This document shows, one piece after another, positions 51,691-61,120 of a stretch of DNA of 64,000 nt (position 1 is its first letter; each line of letters opens with the position of its first letter). The stretch is taken from NCBI RefSeq assembly GCF_000013865.1, contig NC_007948.1, positions 372,001-436,000 of the forward strand, in the 5' to 3' direction. This DNA comes from Polaromonas sp. JS666. GTDB lineage: Bacteria; Pseudomonadota; Gammaproteobacteria; Burkholderiales; Burkholderiaceae_C. The notes under the pieces were generated by a model. That model saw only the letters and a list, made by a program, of their open reading frames with translations. It had not been told where the DNA came from and searched no databases. Both the position numbers and the translations under genes were made by a program.

Positions 51691-53004
51691 ATGAAAAATC
51701 TTCCGTCCTTCGATCATTCCCGCCTGCTCGCAACGATCGACCGGCTTGCGCCGTCCATGACGCAGACCCTGAGTGCCTTCGTCGCCGCGCACAGCCCTTC
51801 CGGCGCGGAGCAGCCGGCCGCCGAGTTTCTGGAACGCAAGCTGACGGACCTGGGGCTGGATGCCGAGCGCATCGTGCTCAACAGCAGCCTCATCGAGAGC
51901 CTGCCGCTGTTCTCCTGCCCCTGCGATCCCGACAACGGACGTTACAACCTGCTGGCGCGCCACCTGCCGCGCAGCACCGGGGGCCGTTCGGTGCTGTTCA
52001 ACGGCCACCTCGACGTGGTGCCCACCGGGCCTGAATCGCTGTGGACCAAGCCACCTTACGTGCCGTGGGTGAAAGATGGCTGGTTGCACGGCCGGGGTGC
52101 AGGCGACATGAAGGGTGGCCTCGTCTGCGCCCTGGTGGCCTACGAGGCCTTGCGTGAACTGGGCCTGCAGCCCGCCGGCATCGTCGGCTTCAACGCCGTG
52201 CTGGACGAGGAAAACACCGGCAACGGCACACTGGCCACGGTGCACGCGCTGCAAAACGCCCTGGCCAAGGCCAGGCTCACCGATTTCGATGCCGTGGTGA
52301 TTCCGGAGCCCTTTGGCGAAACGCTGATGAGCGCCCAGGTCGGCGTGTGCTGGCTTTTCATCGAGATCACCGGCAAGCCGGCGCATGTCGCCTACATGAA
52401 CCAGGGCATCAACCCGATCGAGGCCGGCATCGCCATCATGGCCGACCTGAAACAGCTGGAGTCCGAGTGGAACGCGCCTGCCCAACGACACCCGCTGTTT
52501 CGCGATGCGGCGCACCCGATCAACTTCAACCTGGGCCGCATCGAAGGCGGCGAGTGGAATTCGTCGGTGCCCTGCACCTGTACGCTCGGCCTTCGCTTCA
52601 GTTTTTTTCCCGGCATGACGGCCGGGGAGGCCACGCGGCAGGTCACGCAGCGCATACGCGCCACGGCCGCGCGGGTGAATCCGGCCTTGACGGTCGACAT
52701 CCGTACCCGGGGACACTTCTCGCCGGGCTGCGAATACGACCTCGACGCACCGGCGATGCAGGTGCTGGCCGAGGCACACCGCAAGGTCACCGGCGCACCA
52801 CCTGCGCAGCTGGCATGCACCGCGACCACCGATGGCCGCCACTTCGCGCTGATGACGGACATCCCCGTCACCGTGTACGGACCGGTGGCGCGCAACATCC
52901 ACGGCATCGATGAGGCCGTCTCGCTGGACAGCATGAAGCGCGTGGCAGCGACCATGGCGCAATTCATGGTGGACTGGTGCGGCGTCGAACCGCTGGCAGC
53001 TTGA
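51691..53004 (+). CDS. M20-family deacylase (acetylornithine deacetylase / ArgE-DapE type)
   Basis: A 437-residue zinc hydrolase with the M20 pattern: SVLFNGHLDVVPTGPESLW, then GRGAGDMKGGLVCALVAYEA, DEENTGNGTLA and the C-terminal DGRHFALMTDIPVTVYGP with His. It would remove an acyl group from an N-acylated amino acid or amine. The ATG at 51691 directly precedes the conserved N-terminus. The gene is followed after 25 bp by a cupin gene and converges on the large minus-strand amine operon, so a shared theme of N-acyl amine use is likely. Confidence 0.88.
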   Translation: MKNLPSFDHSRLLATIDRLAPSMTQTLSAFVAAHSPSGAEQPAAEFLERKLTDLGLDAERIVLNSSLIESLPLFSCPCDPDNGRYNLLARHLPRSTGGRSVLFNGHLDVVPTGPESLWTKPPYVPWVKDGWLHGRGAGDMKGGLVCALVAYEALRELGLQPAGIVGFNAVLDEENTGNGTLATVHALQNALAKARLTDFDAVVIPEPFGETLMSAQVGVCWLFIEITGKPAHVAYMNQGINPIEAGIAIMADLKQLESEWNAPAQRHPLFRDAAHPINFNLGRIEGGEWNSSVPCTCTLGLRFSFFPGMTAGEATRQVTQRIRATAARVNPALTVDIRTRGHFSPGCEYDLDAPAMQVLAEAHRKVTGAPPAQLACTATTDGRHFALMTDIPVTVYGPVARNIHGIDEAVSLDSMKRVAATMAQFMVDWCGVEPLAA

Positions 53005-53029
53005 CCCCTTTCTTCAGGACATCCGCACC

Positions 53030-53314
53030 ATGACCCACCCCTCGGCCGTAGCCACCGTCCAGATCGACAACGAACGGGTCAAGGTCACCGAATGGCGTTT
53101 CGCACCGGGCGCCGAAACCGGCTACCACCGCCATGGCATGGACTACGTGGTGGTGCCCATGACCACCGGCACGCTGCTGCTCGAAACGCCGCAAGGCGAA
53201 ATCCGCAGCCTGCTCACCGCGGGTGTGTCGTACACACGGCTGACCGGTGTCGAGCACAACGTCATCAACGCGAACGACCACGAGTTCGTCTTCGTCGAGA
53301 TCGAGCTCAAGTAG
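53030..53314 (+). CDS. Small cupin-domain protein
   Basis: A 94-residue cupin with the motif EWRFAPGAETGYHRHGMDYVVVP followed by a second half containing HNVINANDHEFVFVEIELK. The His-x-His in YHRHG and the Glu before it are the usual metal ligands. It is the second gene of a two-gene operon with the M20 deacylase. The substrate is unknown. Confidence 0.82.
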   Translation: MTHPSAVATVQIDNERVKVTEWRFAPGAETGYHRHGMDYVVVPMTTGTLLLETPQGEIRSLLTAGVSYTRLTGVEHNVINANDHEFVFVEIELK

Positions 53315-53326
53315 TCAGTACTGGCG

Positions 53327-54727
53327 TCAGTCGCTGACATCCGCTGGCATGGGCGGTGCTCCCCTGGCCTCGATAGCCTCGCCCGCCGCCAGGCACAAAT
53401 CCTCACGGAAGCGCCCGGCCACGATCTGCACGCCGACGGGGCTGGCCCCAAGCATGCCCGTGGACACGACGAAAGAGGGCAGGCCTGTGAGGGGCAGACC
53501 GATCATCGGCATCTGGGCTGCCCATACGCGGGCATAGGCCTCGGGCCCTTGCAGGTCGAGATCGGCCGGAAAGGGCAACTCTGCGCAAGCCGGCATCAGC
53601 ACGACCGGATACCGTTCCATGAACTGCTGCCATGACCTGGTGATGGTGGCGCGGCGGATCAGCGCACCGGACAGTTTCTCGGCGGTCATGGCCCCTGCGA
53701 TTTTGGCCTGTCCGGCCAGCGCGGTGATGGCGCCTTCGTCGCCCTCGCGCTCGGCGGCACGCACCATCGCCTCGTAGCCGTCGCCCATCCACAGCGTGAT
53801 CTGGCTGGTGCAGGCCTCCTTGATCGGTGGCAGCGCGTCGAGTTCGTCCACGGTCCAGCCCGCGTCGCGCAGGCGGTCGGCCGCGTCGAGCAGCGCGGCG
53901 ACGACCTCGGGGCATGTGTTGAGGCCGTCCGGGCGTACGCAGACGGCGGCCATGCGCGGCAGCACCGGACCGGTGAGCGGCGCGGGCACCCACCACGGGT
54001 CGCGCGCATCCGGCGCCGCCATCGCTGCCAGCGCGAGGCGGACATCGTGCACGGTACGTGCGATCGGCCCCGACACGGCGGTCACCTGCCCGCCGATCGT
54101 GCGTTCGGGGCTGGAGGCGTTGTACGCCGCCACGCGGCCCAGCGTGGGCCGCAGGCCATGCACGCCGCAGGCGTAAGCCGGGTAGCGGATCGAGCCGGCG
54201 ATGTCGGTCCCATGGGCGATGTGGCCGATACCGGCCGCCACCGCCGATGCGGCGCCGCCGGACGAACCGCCGGGCGTGAGCGCGGTATTGCGCGGATTGA
54301 GCGTGCGGCCGTGCAGCCGGTTGCTGGTGAACCAGCGGTAGCTGAAGGCCGGCGTGTTGGTGCGCCCCACGATGACCGCACCGGCTTTCAGCAGGTTGTC
54401 CACCACGGGGCTGTTGGTGCTGGCGATCAGATCCTTCTGCAAGGTCAGCCCATTGCTGGTCGCGAAGCCTGCCTGGTCGATGTTGATCTTGACCGTGACG
54501 GGCACGCCGGCCAGCGGTCCCGGGTTCTCGCCGCGCGCCATCGCCGCATCGATGGCGCCCGCGCGCCGGAGCACTTCGTCGGGCCGGTAGTCCACCACGG
54601 CATTCAGGCGCGGATTGACGACGGCCAGCCGCGCCAGCGCCGATTCGGCCGCTTCGGTGGCAGACAGCTTGCGCTGGGCGATCAGGTTCGCGACCCGGGA
54701 TGCGGAGAGACGCCAGATGTCAGACAT
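53327..54727 (-). CDS. Amidase (amidase-signature family)
   Basis: A 466-residue amidase with the full triad: Lys in GVPVTVKINIDQAG, the cis-Ser region LTPGGSSGGAASAVAAG, and the nucleophile loop GTDIAGSIRYPA. The length is normal for the family. It is the last gene of the long minus-strand operon, 11 bp after aminotransferase 1. It probably hydrolyses an amide made or imported by the pathway. An ATG at 54727 has been chosen because the family begins with this W-x-L-S-A start. Confidence 0.88.
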   Translation of the reverse strand: MSDIWRLSASRVANLIAQRKLSATEAAESALARLAVVNPRLNAVVDYRPDEVLRRAGAIDAAMARGENPGPLAGVPVTVKINIDQAGFATSNGLTLQKDLIASTNSPVVDNLLKAGAVIVGRTNTPAFSYRWFTSNRLHGRTLNPRNTALTPGGSSGGAASAVAAGIGHIAHGTDIAGSIRYPAYACGVHGLRPTLGRVAAYNASSPERTIGGQVTAVSGPIARTVHDVRLALAAMAAPDARDPWWVPAPLTGPVLPRMAAVCVRPDGLNTCPEVVAALLDAADRLRDAGWTVDELDALPPIKEACTSQITLWMGDGYEAMVRAAEREGDEGAITALAGQAKIAGAMTAEKLSGALIRRATITRSWQQFMERYPVVLMPACAELPFPADLDLQGPEAYARVWAAQMPMIGLPLTGLPSFVVSTGMLGASPVGVQIVAGRFREDLCLAAGEAIEARGAPPMPADVSD

Positions 54728-54738
54728 GGGAATCCTGT

Positions 54739-56031
54739 TTACAGGGTTGTCAGAACGCTGTCCAGCGTCTCGACCAGCATGTCCGCGTTGGCTTCGGAGA
54801 ACACCAGCGGCGGACGGATCTTCAGCGTGTTGGCGTGTTCGCCCGTGCCGCTGAGCAGCACGCCCCGCTCGCGCAGCGCATTGACGATGCGCGCCGTCTG
54901 CGCAGTGGCGGGCGCCCGTGTGCCGCGGTCGGTCACCATCTCCACGCCGACGAACAGGCCCGCGCCGCGCACATCGCCGATGAGCGCATGGCGCCGGCCC
55001 AGTTCGCTCAGCCGTATCCGCAGGTAGCGGCCCACCCGCTGGGCGTTGTCCATCAGGCCCTCCTGCTCGATCACGTCCAGCACGGCCATGCCGGCCGCCA
55101 TCGACACCGGGTTGCCGCCGAAGGTGTTGAAGTAGCGGCACTCGCGGCCGAACGCCGCCAGCACGTCGGGGCGAATCGCCAAACCGGCCAGCGGATGGCC
55201 GGCGCCGAGGGGCTTGCCCATGGTCACGATGTCGGGCAGCACGCCGTGGCGCAGGAAGCCCCAGAAGGCATCGCCCGTGCGGCCCAGCCCGGGCTGCACC
55301 TCGTCGGCGATGAACACGCCGCCGGCTTCGCGGATCGCGTCCACCGCTTCGGCCAGGAAGCCGGGCGGGTCGGTGAAGATGCCGTCGCTGGAAAAGACGG
55401 TGTCGACCATCAGCGCGGCGGGCCGCATGCCATGGGCCCGCAGATCGGCAATGGCCTCGCGCACGCCGGCGGCGAAGGTCGCGCCCATGGCTTCGGGTGC
55501 GATGCGGTAACTGTCGGGCGCCGGCTCGGTGCGCACCGCCTCGCCGAGCTGCACGAACTTGCCGAGCGAGGGCGACGCTTCGGCGATGGCCGCGGTCACG
55601 CCGTGGTAGGCGAAGCGCGTGACGATCAGCCCTTCGGCCTTGGTGTGCGATCGGGCGATGCGCATTGCCAGGTCGTTGGCTTCGCTGCCGGTGCAGGTGA
55701 ACATCGCATGGGCGAGCCCGGAAGGCATCGTGCCGAGCAGCCGCTCGGCGTAGTCGAGCACGCCCTCGTGCAGGTAGCGGGTGTGCGTGTTGAGCACGCT
55801 CGCCTGGCGGGCGATGGCCTCGACCACGTGCGGGTGGCAGTGGCCCACCGACGCGACGTTGTTGTAGGCGTCGAGGTAGCGCGTGCCGTCGGCGTCGTAG
55901 AGCCAGACGCCTTCGCCGCGCACCGGGTGCAGCGGCGTTTCGTAGAACAGGCGATAGGCCGGGCCCAGCAGCCGCGCGCGGCGGTCCATGAGGTCCCGGG
56001 TGGTGTGGGTGGTGTGGGAAATGGGCGGCAT
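54739..56031 (-). CDS. Class III aminotransferase-fold PLP enzyme (phospho-lyase-like candidate)
   Basis: A 430-residue PLP enzyme of aminotransferase class [39 protein letters not shown], the Asp region [15 protein letters not shown] and the Lys region [16 protein letters not shown]. Members of this subgroup next to a kinase of the APH fold include ethanolamine-phosphate and 5-phosphohydroxylysine phospho-lyases, which eliminate phosphate instead of transferring an amino group. The adjacent kinase makes that reading plausible, but ordinary transamination is also possible. It lies 10 bp after the kinase stop. Confidence 0.88.
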   Translation of the reverse strand: MPPISHTTHTTRDLMDRRARLLGPAYRLFYETPLHPVRGEGVWLYDADGTRYLDAYNNVASVGHCHPHVVEAIARQASVLNTHTRYLHEGVLDYAERLLGTMPSGLAHAMFTCTGSEANDLAMRIARSHTKAEGLIVTRFAYHGVTAAIAEASPSLGKFVQLGEAVRTEPAPDSYRIAPEAMGATFAAGVREAIADLRAHGMRPAALMVDTVFSSDGIFTDPPGFLAEAVDAIREAGGVFIADEVQPGLGRTGDAFWGFLRHGVLPDIVTMGKPLGAGHPLAGLAIRPDVLAAFGRECRYFNTFGGNPVSMAAGMAVLDVIEQEGLMDNAQRVGRYLRIRLSELGRRHALIGDVRGAGLFVGVEMVTDRGTRAPATAQTARIVNALRERGVLLSGTGEHANTLKIRPPLVFSEANADMLVETLDSVLTTL

Positions 56032-56041
56032 GTCGGTGATC

Positions 56042-57124
56042 TCAGTCCAGGCCGCAGGCGCGCCGCAGGGCGTCCGTCGCGGCGTTGTGGCCGATACGCT
56101 CGCAGGCCTGCAGGCGGGCCCACGAGAGCGGGTTGTTGCGCAGCAGGTAGGCCGCGTTGTCGGGGTGGCGCGCCGCACGCCAGCCGCTGATGGCCACCAC
56201 CATCACGAGGCGGGCCGTCATCAGCGTGAACAGCAGGTCGAGCTCGGCCGGCAGCAGCGGCAGCACCGCGTGGTACGCCGCGACGAAGGGGACAATGTCG
56301 GCCAGCGGGTCGTCGCTCGCACCGAGCTGGTAGGCCGCGGCCACTGCGAGGTCATCGATCAGCGGCGCGCGAACCATGTCGCCGAAATCGAGAATCGCGG
56401 CGATGCGATCGGTGTCGGCCGGGTCGACCAGCACGTTGTAGATGTTGAAGTCGTTATGGATCGGCTGGCGGCGCAGGCCGGGCAGCACCGGCTTGACGTC
56501 GCGCTCGAAGCGGTCCAGCGCACGCTGTGCCAAGGCACGGCGCCCAGGGTCGGCGATGTGCGCCAGCAGCCCGCGCACGCTGTCGGCGCGCTGGATGTCC
56601 CAGGGCAGCGCTAGCGCCCCGGCCGGATGGTCGAAGTCGCGCAGCGCCAGGTCGAGCCGGGCCAGGGTGCGCGCCAGGTTCTGCCGCTGCGCCAGCGTGT
56701 GCGGCGCGTCCGGCAAGGGCAGTCCCGGCAGGTAGCTGAAGAGCCGCACCACGCGCGGCAGCCCGTCGCCCGGATTGCACAGGAAGGACGGCTCGCCGCC
56801 GAGCGTCGGCACGATGCGCTGCACCGGCAGCCCGGCGTCGGTGGCGGCGATGTGCAGCAGCGCCTGCGTCTGGAAATCCGCCACCAGCGCCTTTTCCGCG
56901 GGGTGCGAGATCTTCAGCATGAAGCGCGCGCCACTCTGCGCGGATTGCAGCAGGTAGTTGCGATCGCGCTCGCCCGTCAGCGCCTTCATCTCACCGGCGA
57001 TCCCGTAGTGCTGCAGCGCCAGGGCGTGGACCCATGCGGGGTCGAGTTGCGGGGAGGTCTCGCTCAAGACCTCGGATTCGTCGAAATCGACGGCGAAAAC
57101 GGAGGTGGCGGTGGCGACCGTCAT
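56042..57124 (-). CDS. APH-fold phosphotransferase (homoserine/hydroxylysine kinase-like)
   Basis: A 360-residue kinase of the aminoglycoside phosphotransferase fold. The catalytic loop is PIHNDFNIYNVLVD, and the metal site is ILDFGDMVRAPLIDDLAVA; ERDRNYLLQSAQSGARFMLK contains the ATP-binding lysine. The family includes hydroxylysine kinase, whose phosphorylated product goes to a PLP phospho-lyase, matching the gene that follows. Its start overlaps the HDAC-like gene's stop by ATGA. Confidence 0.88.
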   Translation of the reverse strand: MTVATATSVFAVDFDESEVLSETSPQLDPAWVHALALQHYGIAGEMKALTGERDRNYLLQSAQSGARFMLKISHPAEKALVADFQTQALLHIAATDAGLPVQRIVPTLGGEPSFLCNPGDGLPRVVRLFSYLPGLPLPDAPHTLAQRQNLARTLARLDLALRDFDHPAGALALPWDIQRADSVRGLLAHIADPGRRALAQRALDRFERDVKPVLPGLRRQPIHNDFNIYNVLVDPADTDRIAAILDFGDMVRAPLIDDLAVAAAYQLGASDDPLADIVPFVAAYHAVLPLLPAELDLLFTLMTARLVMVVAISGWRAARHPDNAAYLLRNNPLSWARLQACERIGHNAATDALRRACGLD

Positions 57125-58149
57125 GCCACGCCCGCAAAGCCGCGCAGTGCGCTGGCGAGATTGGGGCCGAGGTCGTCGGACAGGTAGCCCCCTTCCTGCA
57201 CCAGCACGGTCGGCAGGCCCAGGCGGGCGATCTCGGCGAGCAGCAGCGCGAAGCCGGGCGTTGTGATCTTCATGCCCTTGTACGGGTCGTGCTCGTGCGC
57301 GTCCAGGCCCAGCGCCACCACCAGCGCGCCGGGCGCGAAGGCGCGCACGCTCAGGCAGGCATCGCGCAACGCCGGCAGGTAGCCGTCGATGCCGGTGCCC
57401 AGCGCCAGCGGCTTGTTGATGTTGTAGCCCAGGCCTGCGCCTTCACCCCGCTCGTGCGCATGGCCGGTGAAGAAGGGCGTGAAGTTGCGCGGGTCGCCAT
57501 GCAGTGAAATGGTCAGTACGTCCGGGCGGCGGTAGAAGATGCCCTGCGTGCCGTTGCCGTGGTGCACGTCGATGTCGAGAATGGCGACGCGGTCGTGCAC
57601 CCGGCGCAGGTGCTGCGCGGCGATGGCCACGTTGTTCAGGTAGCAAAAGCCGTTCGCCCGGTCCGCGTAGGCATGGTGGCCCGGTGGGCGGCACAGCGCG
57701 TAGGCCGCGCGCTCGCCGTCCGCCACCAGCTGCGCGGCATGCGTGGCCACGTGGGCCGAGGCGGTGGCCGCCTGCCAGGTATGCGGGCCGATGGAGCAGG
57801 CGTTGTCTCCCATGTGGAATCCGGCCTGGCCCACCACGCTCTCGGGGTAGGTGCAGGGCTCGCCGGGAAAGGGATGGATGTTGGGCATGACCTCTTGCGA
57901 GGGGTCGTCCAGCCCTTGCCATCGCTCGTAAGCGGTTTCGAGAAAGCGCAGGTACTCCGGCGTGTGGATGGCGGCACGCGGGCCCGCGCCGAAGTCTTCG
58001 CAGGCGATGACGTCATGGCCACCTTCCTGGACCGCCGACAGCAGGCGAAAGGCGCGTTCCGGCTGTTCGTTGCTGCGCTTCAATCGACCGCGCACCATGA
58101 AGAGCTGCGGGTCGTGGTCTTTGTGCTGATCGCTGTAGACGACTTTCAT
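57121..58149 (-). CDS. Histone-deacetylase-family amidohydrolase 1 (acetylpolyamine amidohydrolase type)
   Basis: A 342-residue zinc hydrolase of the arginase/deacetylase fold. The catalytic site is RPPGHHAYADRANGFCYLNN and the metal-binding ILDIDVHHGNGTQGIFY. Bacterial relatives remove acetyl groups from N-acetyl polyamines or related amines. The ATG at 58149 begins MKVVYSDQHKDHDPQ, the start found in acetylpolyamine amidohydrolases. It is 17 bp after the GntR gene and coupled by ATGA to the kinase gene, so all three are in the same operon. A second copy lies at 61121. Confidence 0.9.
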   Translation of the reverse strand: MKVVYSDQHKDHDPQLFMVRGRLKRSNEQPERAFRLLSAVQEGGHDVIACEDFGAGPRAAIHTPEYLRFLETAYERWQGLDDPSQEVMPNIHPFPGEPCTYPESVVGQAGFHMGDNACSIGPHTWQAATASAHVATHAAQLVADGERAAYALCRPPGHHAYADRANGFCYLNNVAIAAQHLRRVHDRVAILDIDVHHGNGTQGIFYRRPDVLTISLHGDPRNFTPFFTGHAHERGEGAGLGYNINKPLALGTGIDGYLPALRDACLSVRAFAPGALVVALGLDAHEHDPYKGMKITTPGFALLLAEIARLGLPTVLVQEGGYLSDDLGPNLASALRGFAGVA

Positions 58150-58166
58150 CGAAGGGGTCCTCGGAA

Positions 58167-58883
58167 TCAGGGGTTGGAAGATGCGGACGCGGCGCCGTGC
58201 TGCTTCACGAACAGCGCCCGCACATGCTGCCAGGCATCGTCCAGATGCAGGCGCATGGCGGCACGGGCGGCGGTTGCGTCTCTGCGCAGCAGCGCATCGG
58301 CGATGGGTTGATGGGTCTCGGCCATGCCGGAGGGGTCGTGGTAGACGGCATCGCACAGTGCAATGATCATCCGCATCTCGGTCTGGGTGTTGGAGAAGAT
58401 GCGGTGCAGCTGGGCGTTGCCCGACAGTTCGCAGATCAGGGTGTGGAACGCCAGATCGGCTGCGATGCGCTGGTGCTGCGGCTGCGTGGGCGCCTCGCGC
58501 ACCATGGCATGCACGAGTTCCTGAAGGCGGGCCAGCCCGGCGTCGTCGGCCTTGCTGCAGGCCCGTTCGATCGCCGTCATTTCGAGACTGATGCGTACCT
58601 CGAAAATGTCGTCGATCTCCTGCACGCTGATGGTCCGCACCGCGAAACCATGGCGCGGCCGCGCGACCAGCACGCCCTGGCGCTCCAGCCGGCGTGCGGC
58701 CTCGCGCACCGGCGCCCGGCTCACGCCCATGCGGCGCGCGATGTCGGCCTCCACGATGCGGCTGCCGGGCGCCAGGCGCCCCTCCACGATGGCGCGCGTC
58801 AATTGGGCCTCGACCAGCTCGACCAGATCGGGGGCCTCGACGGATTCAAAGGAAGCGGTATCGGATGGGGAGGAAAAAGTCAT
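58167..58883 (-). CDS. GntR-family transcriptional regulator (FadR-type with FCD domain)
   Basis: A 238-residue regulator: winged-helix N-terminus (AQLTRAIVEGRLAPGSRIVE and MGVSRAPVREAARRLERQG) and C-terminal all-helical FCD domain containing AADLAFHTLICELSGN and HDPSGMAETHQPIADAL, which binds a metal and an organic-acid effector. It lies within the minus-strand operon, between the exporter and HDAC-like gene 1, and probably controls it. Confidence 0.9.
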   Translation of the reverse strand: MTFSSPSDTASFESVEAPDLVELVEAQLTRAIVEGRLAPGSRIVEADIARRMGVSRAPVREAARRLERQGVLVARPRHGFAVRTISVQEIDDIFEVRISLEMTAIERACSKADDAGLARLQELVHAMVREAPTQPQHQRIAADLAFHTLICELSGNAQLHRIFSNTQTEMRMIIALCDAVYHDPSGMAETHQPIADALLRRDATAARAAMRLHLDDAWQHVRALFVKQHGAASASSNP

Positions 58884-58927
58884 GCGGTTTGTCTCGTTAT
58901 GGGGTTTGCGCGCCGGAGCATAGTTTC

Positions 58928-59848
58928 TCACCCGCCTGCGCGCGCAGCGGCCAGGACGGCGGGGCCCGCCGGCCGGGAGCGCGCCAGGTAGATGCCCGCG
59001 GCCACGATCAGCGCAATGCCGGACATCGCGAGACCATCGGGCGGCTTGCGGAACCAGAAAGTGCTGAAGGCGACGGCGAGCAGCAGCTGGAAGTAGTTCA
59101 GGGGCGCGAGGGTGGACGCCTCCACCCGCTCGAAGGCGGCCAGCAGCAGCCACTGCGCGGCACCGCTGCAGGCGCCGCCCGCCAGGAGCAGCAGGACTTC
59201 GCCCGGCGCAGGCCGGTGGACCGGCAGGAAAAAGGGTGCCGGCAGGGCGGTCACTGCCAGGCAGACCAGCGCCGTATAGCCGTACTGCACGGGGCTGGGC
59301 ACCAGCCCCGCGAGGCGCCGCGTGAGAAGCTGGAAGATCGCGTAGCAGACGGCCGAAACAGCCATCAGCACGGTGCCCAGCCAGGGCAGATCGCCGCCGG
59401 GACGCACGATCAGCAGCATGCCGCCAAAGCCGACCGTCACGGCCACCCAGCGGCTGCGCCGCACCTGCTCGCCGACCAGCCAGGGCGACAGTGCCACCAT
59501 GAGCAGCGGCGCCGTGAAGTAGATCGCCGTGGCCTCGGCCAGCGGCATCCAGATCAATGCCGTCATGAAGCAGGTGGCCACCGTGCCCAGCATCACGCCG
59601 CGCAGCACCAGCAGCTTTTTCTGCGGCGCGCGCCAGATGCGCAGGTCGCCGTGGTGCAGCAGCATGGCGAAGGCGATGCAGATCACCGACAGGTAGCGCA
59701 TCAGGTTGATGAAGGGCGCGGGGTAGTACTGCAGCATCTGCTTGCAGAAGGCGTCGTAGGAGGCGAAGGCCACCAGCGCGCAGAAGAAGAAAGCGACGCC
59801 GGCGCCCTTCGATCCCGGCGGGCGCAGTATGGCGGTGGCGGTGGTCAT
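58928..59848 (-). CDS. EamA-type (DMT) inner-membrane transporter
   Basis: A 306-residue protein with about ten membrane segments in two EamA repeats. Typical pieces are RYLSVICIAFAMLLHHGDLR, KLLVLRGVMLGTVATCFMTA and VEASTLAPLNYFQLLLAVAFS. Members move amino acids, amines or their derivatives across the inner membrane, usually outward. The start overlaps the stop of the M20 gene by ATGA. In this operon it may export a product or take up the substrate. Confidence 0.9.
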   Translation of the reverse strand: MTTATAILRPPGSKGAGVAFFFCALVAFASYDAFCKQMLQYYPAPFINLMRYLSVICIAFAMLLHHGDLRIWRAPQKKLLVLRGVMLGTVATCFMTALIWMPLAEATAIYFTAPLLMVALSPWLVGEQVRRSRWVAVTVGFGGMLLIVRPGGDLPWLGTVLMAVSAVCYAIFQLLTRRLAGLVPSPVQYGYTALVCLAVTALPAPFFLPVHRPAPGEVLLLLAGGACSGAAQWLLLAAFERVEASTLAPLNYFQLLLAVAFSTFWFRKPPDGLAMSGIALIVAAGIYLARSRPAGPAVLAAARAGG

Positions 59849-61101
59849 GAGCCGGCGACCCCTGCCTGCGCCAGCATCGCGCCCAGCAGCACGTTGGCGC
59901 CGGCCTCCAGGTGGCGCGGGTCGGCGTCCTCGACTTCGTTGTGGCTGATGCCATCCTTGCAGGGCACGAAGATCATGGCCGTGGGTGCGATGCCGGCCAT
60001 GTAAACCGCATCGTGGCCCGCACCGGTCACGATGTCGCGGTGGCTGTAGCCGAGCGCCTGTGCCTGCTTTCGCACGGCGGCGACCATGTCGGGCGCAAAC
60101 GGTGTCGGCGCGAAGTGTTGCACGTCGACCAGGTTCACCCCCACTGGGTAGCCGGCCGTCTCGCCGCCGGCGAGGGCCTCGCAGGCCCGGCGCAGGCGCC
60201 GGTCCATCTCGGCCAGCATGTCGGCGTTTTCATGGCGCAGATCCACGCTGAACGAAACCCGGCCGGGGATCACGTTGCGCGAATTGGGATGGATGCCCAC
60301 CACGCCCACCGTGCCGCGCCCTTGCGGCGCGAACTCGCGGCCGATGCGCACCACCTCCTGCATCAGGAAACTGGCGGCATACAGCGCGTCGCGTCGCAGC
60401 GGCATTGGCGTCGGGCCGGCATGAGCCTCCATGCCCGTCACGGTGCAGTCGTACCAGCGCAGGCCGAGTGAACCGGTCACGACACCGATCACCGTGTCCT
60501 CGGCCTCCAGGATCGGGCCCTGCTCGATATGGGCTTCGAAGTAGCGGCCCAGCCTGACCTGGCCGATGGGCGCGCTGCCGGCATAGCCGATCTTCGCCAG
60601 CTCGTCGCGCACCGACTTGCCATCCACGTCGGTCGCTGCCAGCGCGGTCTCCAGCGGGAACACCCCGCAGTGCACGCCCGAGCCCATCATCACCGGCACG
60701 AAGCGCGTGCCCTCCTCGTTGGTCCAGATGACGAGTTCCAGCGGCGCCTCGGTCTCGATGCCGCGCTCCTGGAGTGTGCGCATGATCTCCAGCCCGGCCA
60801 GCACGCCGAAACAGCCGTCGAACTTGCCACCGGTGGGCTGGGTGTCGATGTGGCTGCCGGTGGCGACCGGGGCCAGTGCCGGATTCCGCCCGGCGCGCCG
60901 GCCAAAGATGTTGCCGACCTGGTCGACGGTGATGGCCAGGCCCGCCGCTTGCATCCAGCCGACGACGAGATCGCGGCCCTGGCCGTCGAGCCCGGACAGG
61001 GCCAGCCGGCAGTTGCCGCCCTTGGGCGTGGCGCCGATGGCGGCCAGGTCCATCAAGGAACGCCACAAGCGCTCGCGGTTGATGCGGATATTCCGGGTCA
61101 T
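59845..61101 (-). CDS. Zn-dependent M20-type amidohydrolase (N-carbamoyl-amino-acid hydrolase / allantoate amidohydrolase family), paralogue of 19055-20302
   Basis: A 418-residue metallohydrolase with ATGSHIDTQPTGGKFDGC, IWTNEEGTRFVPVMM, EAHIEQGPILE and GISHNEVED. Motif by motif it matches the gene at 19055-20302, so the two are paralogues. It removes a carbamoyl or ureido group from an amine or amino acid. It is coupled to the exporter gene by ATGA and lies 19 bp after HDAC-like gene 2. Confidence 0.9.
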   Translation of the reverse strand: MTRNIRINRERLWRSLMDLAAIGATPKGGNCRLALSGLDGQGRDLVVGWMQAAGLAITVDQVGNIFGRRAGRNPALAPVATGSHIDTQPTGGKFDGCFGVLAGLEIMRTLQERGIETEAPLELVIWTNEEGTRFVPVMMGSGVHCGVFPLETALAATDVDGKSVRDELAKIGYAGSAPIGQVRLGRYFEAHIEQGPILEAEDTVIGVVTGSLGLRWYDCTVTGMEAHAGPTPMPLRRDALYAASFLMQEVVRIGREFAPQGRGTVGVVGIHPNSRNVIPGRVSFSVDLRHENADMLAEMDRRLRRACEALAGGETAGYPVGVNLVDVQHFAPTPFAPDMVAAVRKQAQALGYSHRDIVTGAGHDAVYMAGIAPTAMIFVPCKDGISHNEVEDADPRHLEAGANVLLGAMLAQAGVAGS

Positions 61102-61120
61102 GCCCAACTCCTGCGCCGGC

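Noticed and set aside
54700..56190. Long plus-strand open frame (about 496 codons) opposite the aminotransferase and kinase genes
   Set aside because: GC-rich antisense frame with low-complexity composition (Arg, His, Gly, Ala) and no recognisable domain; the minus-strand genes are well supported.
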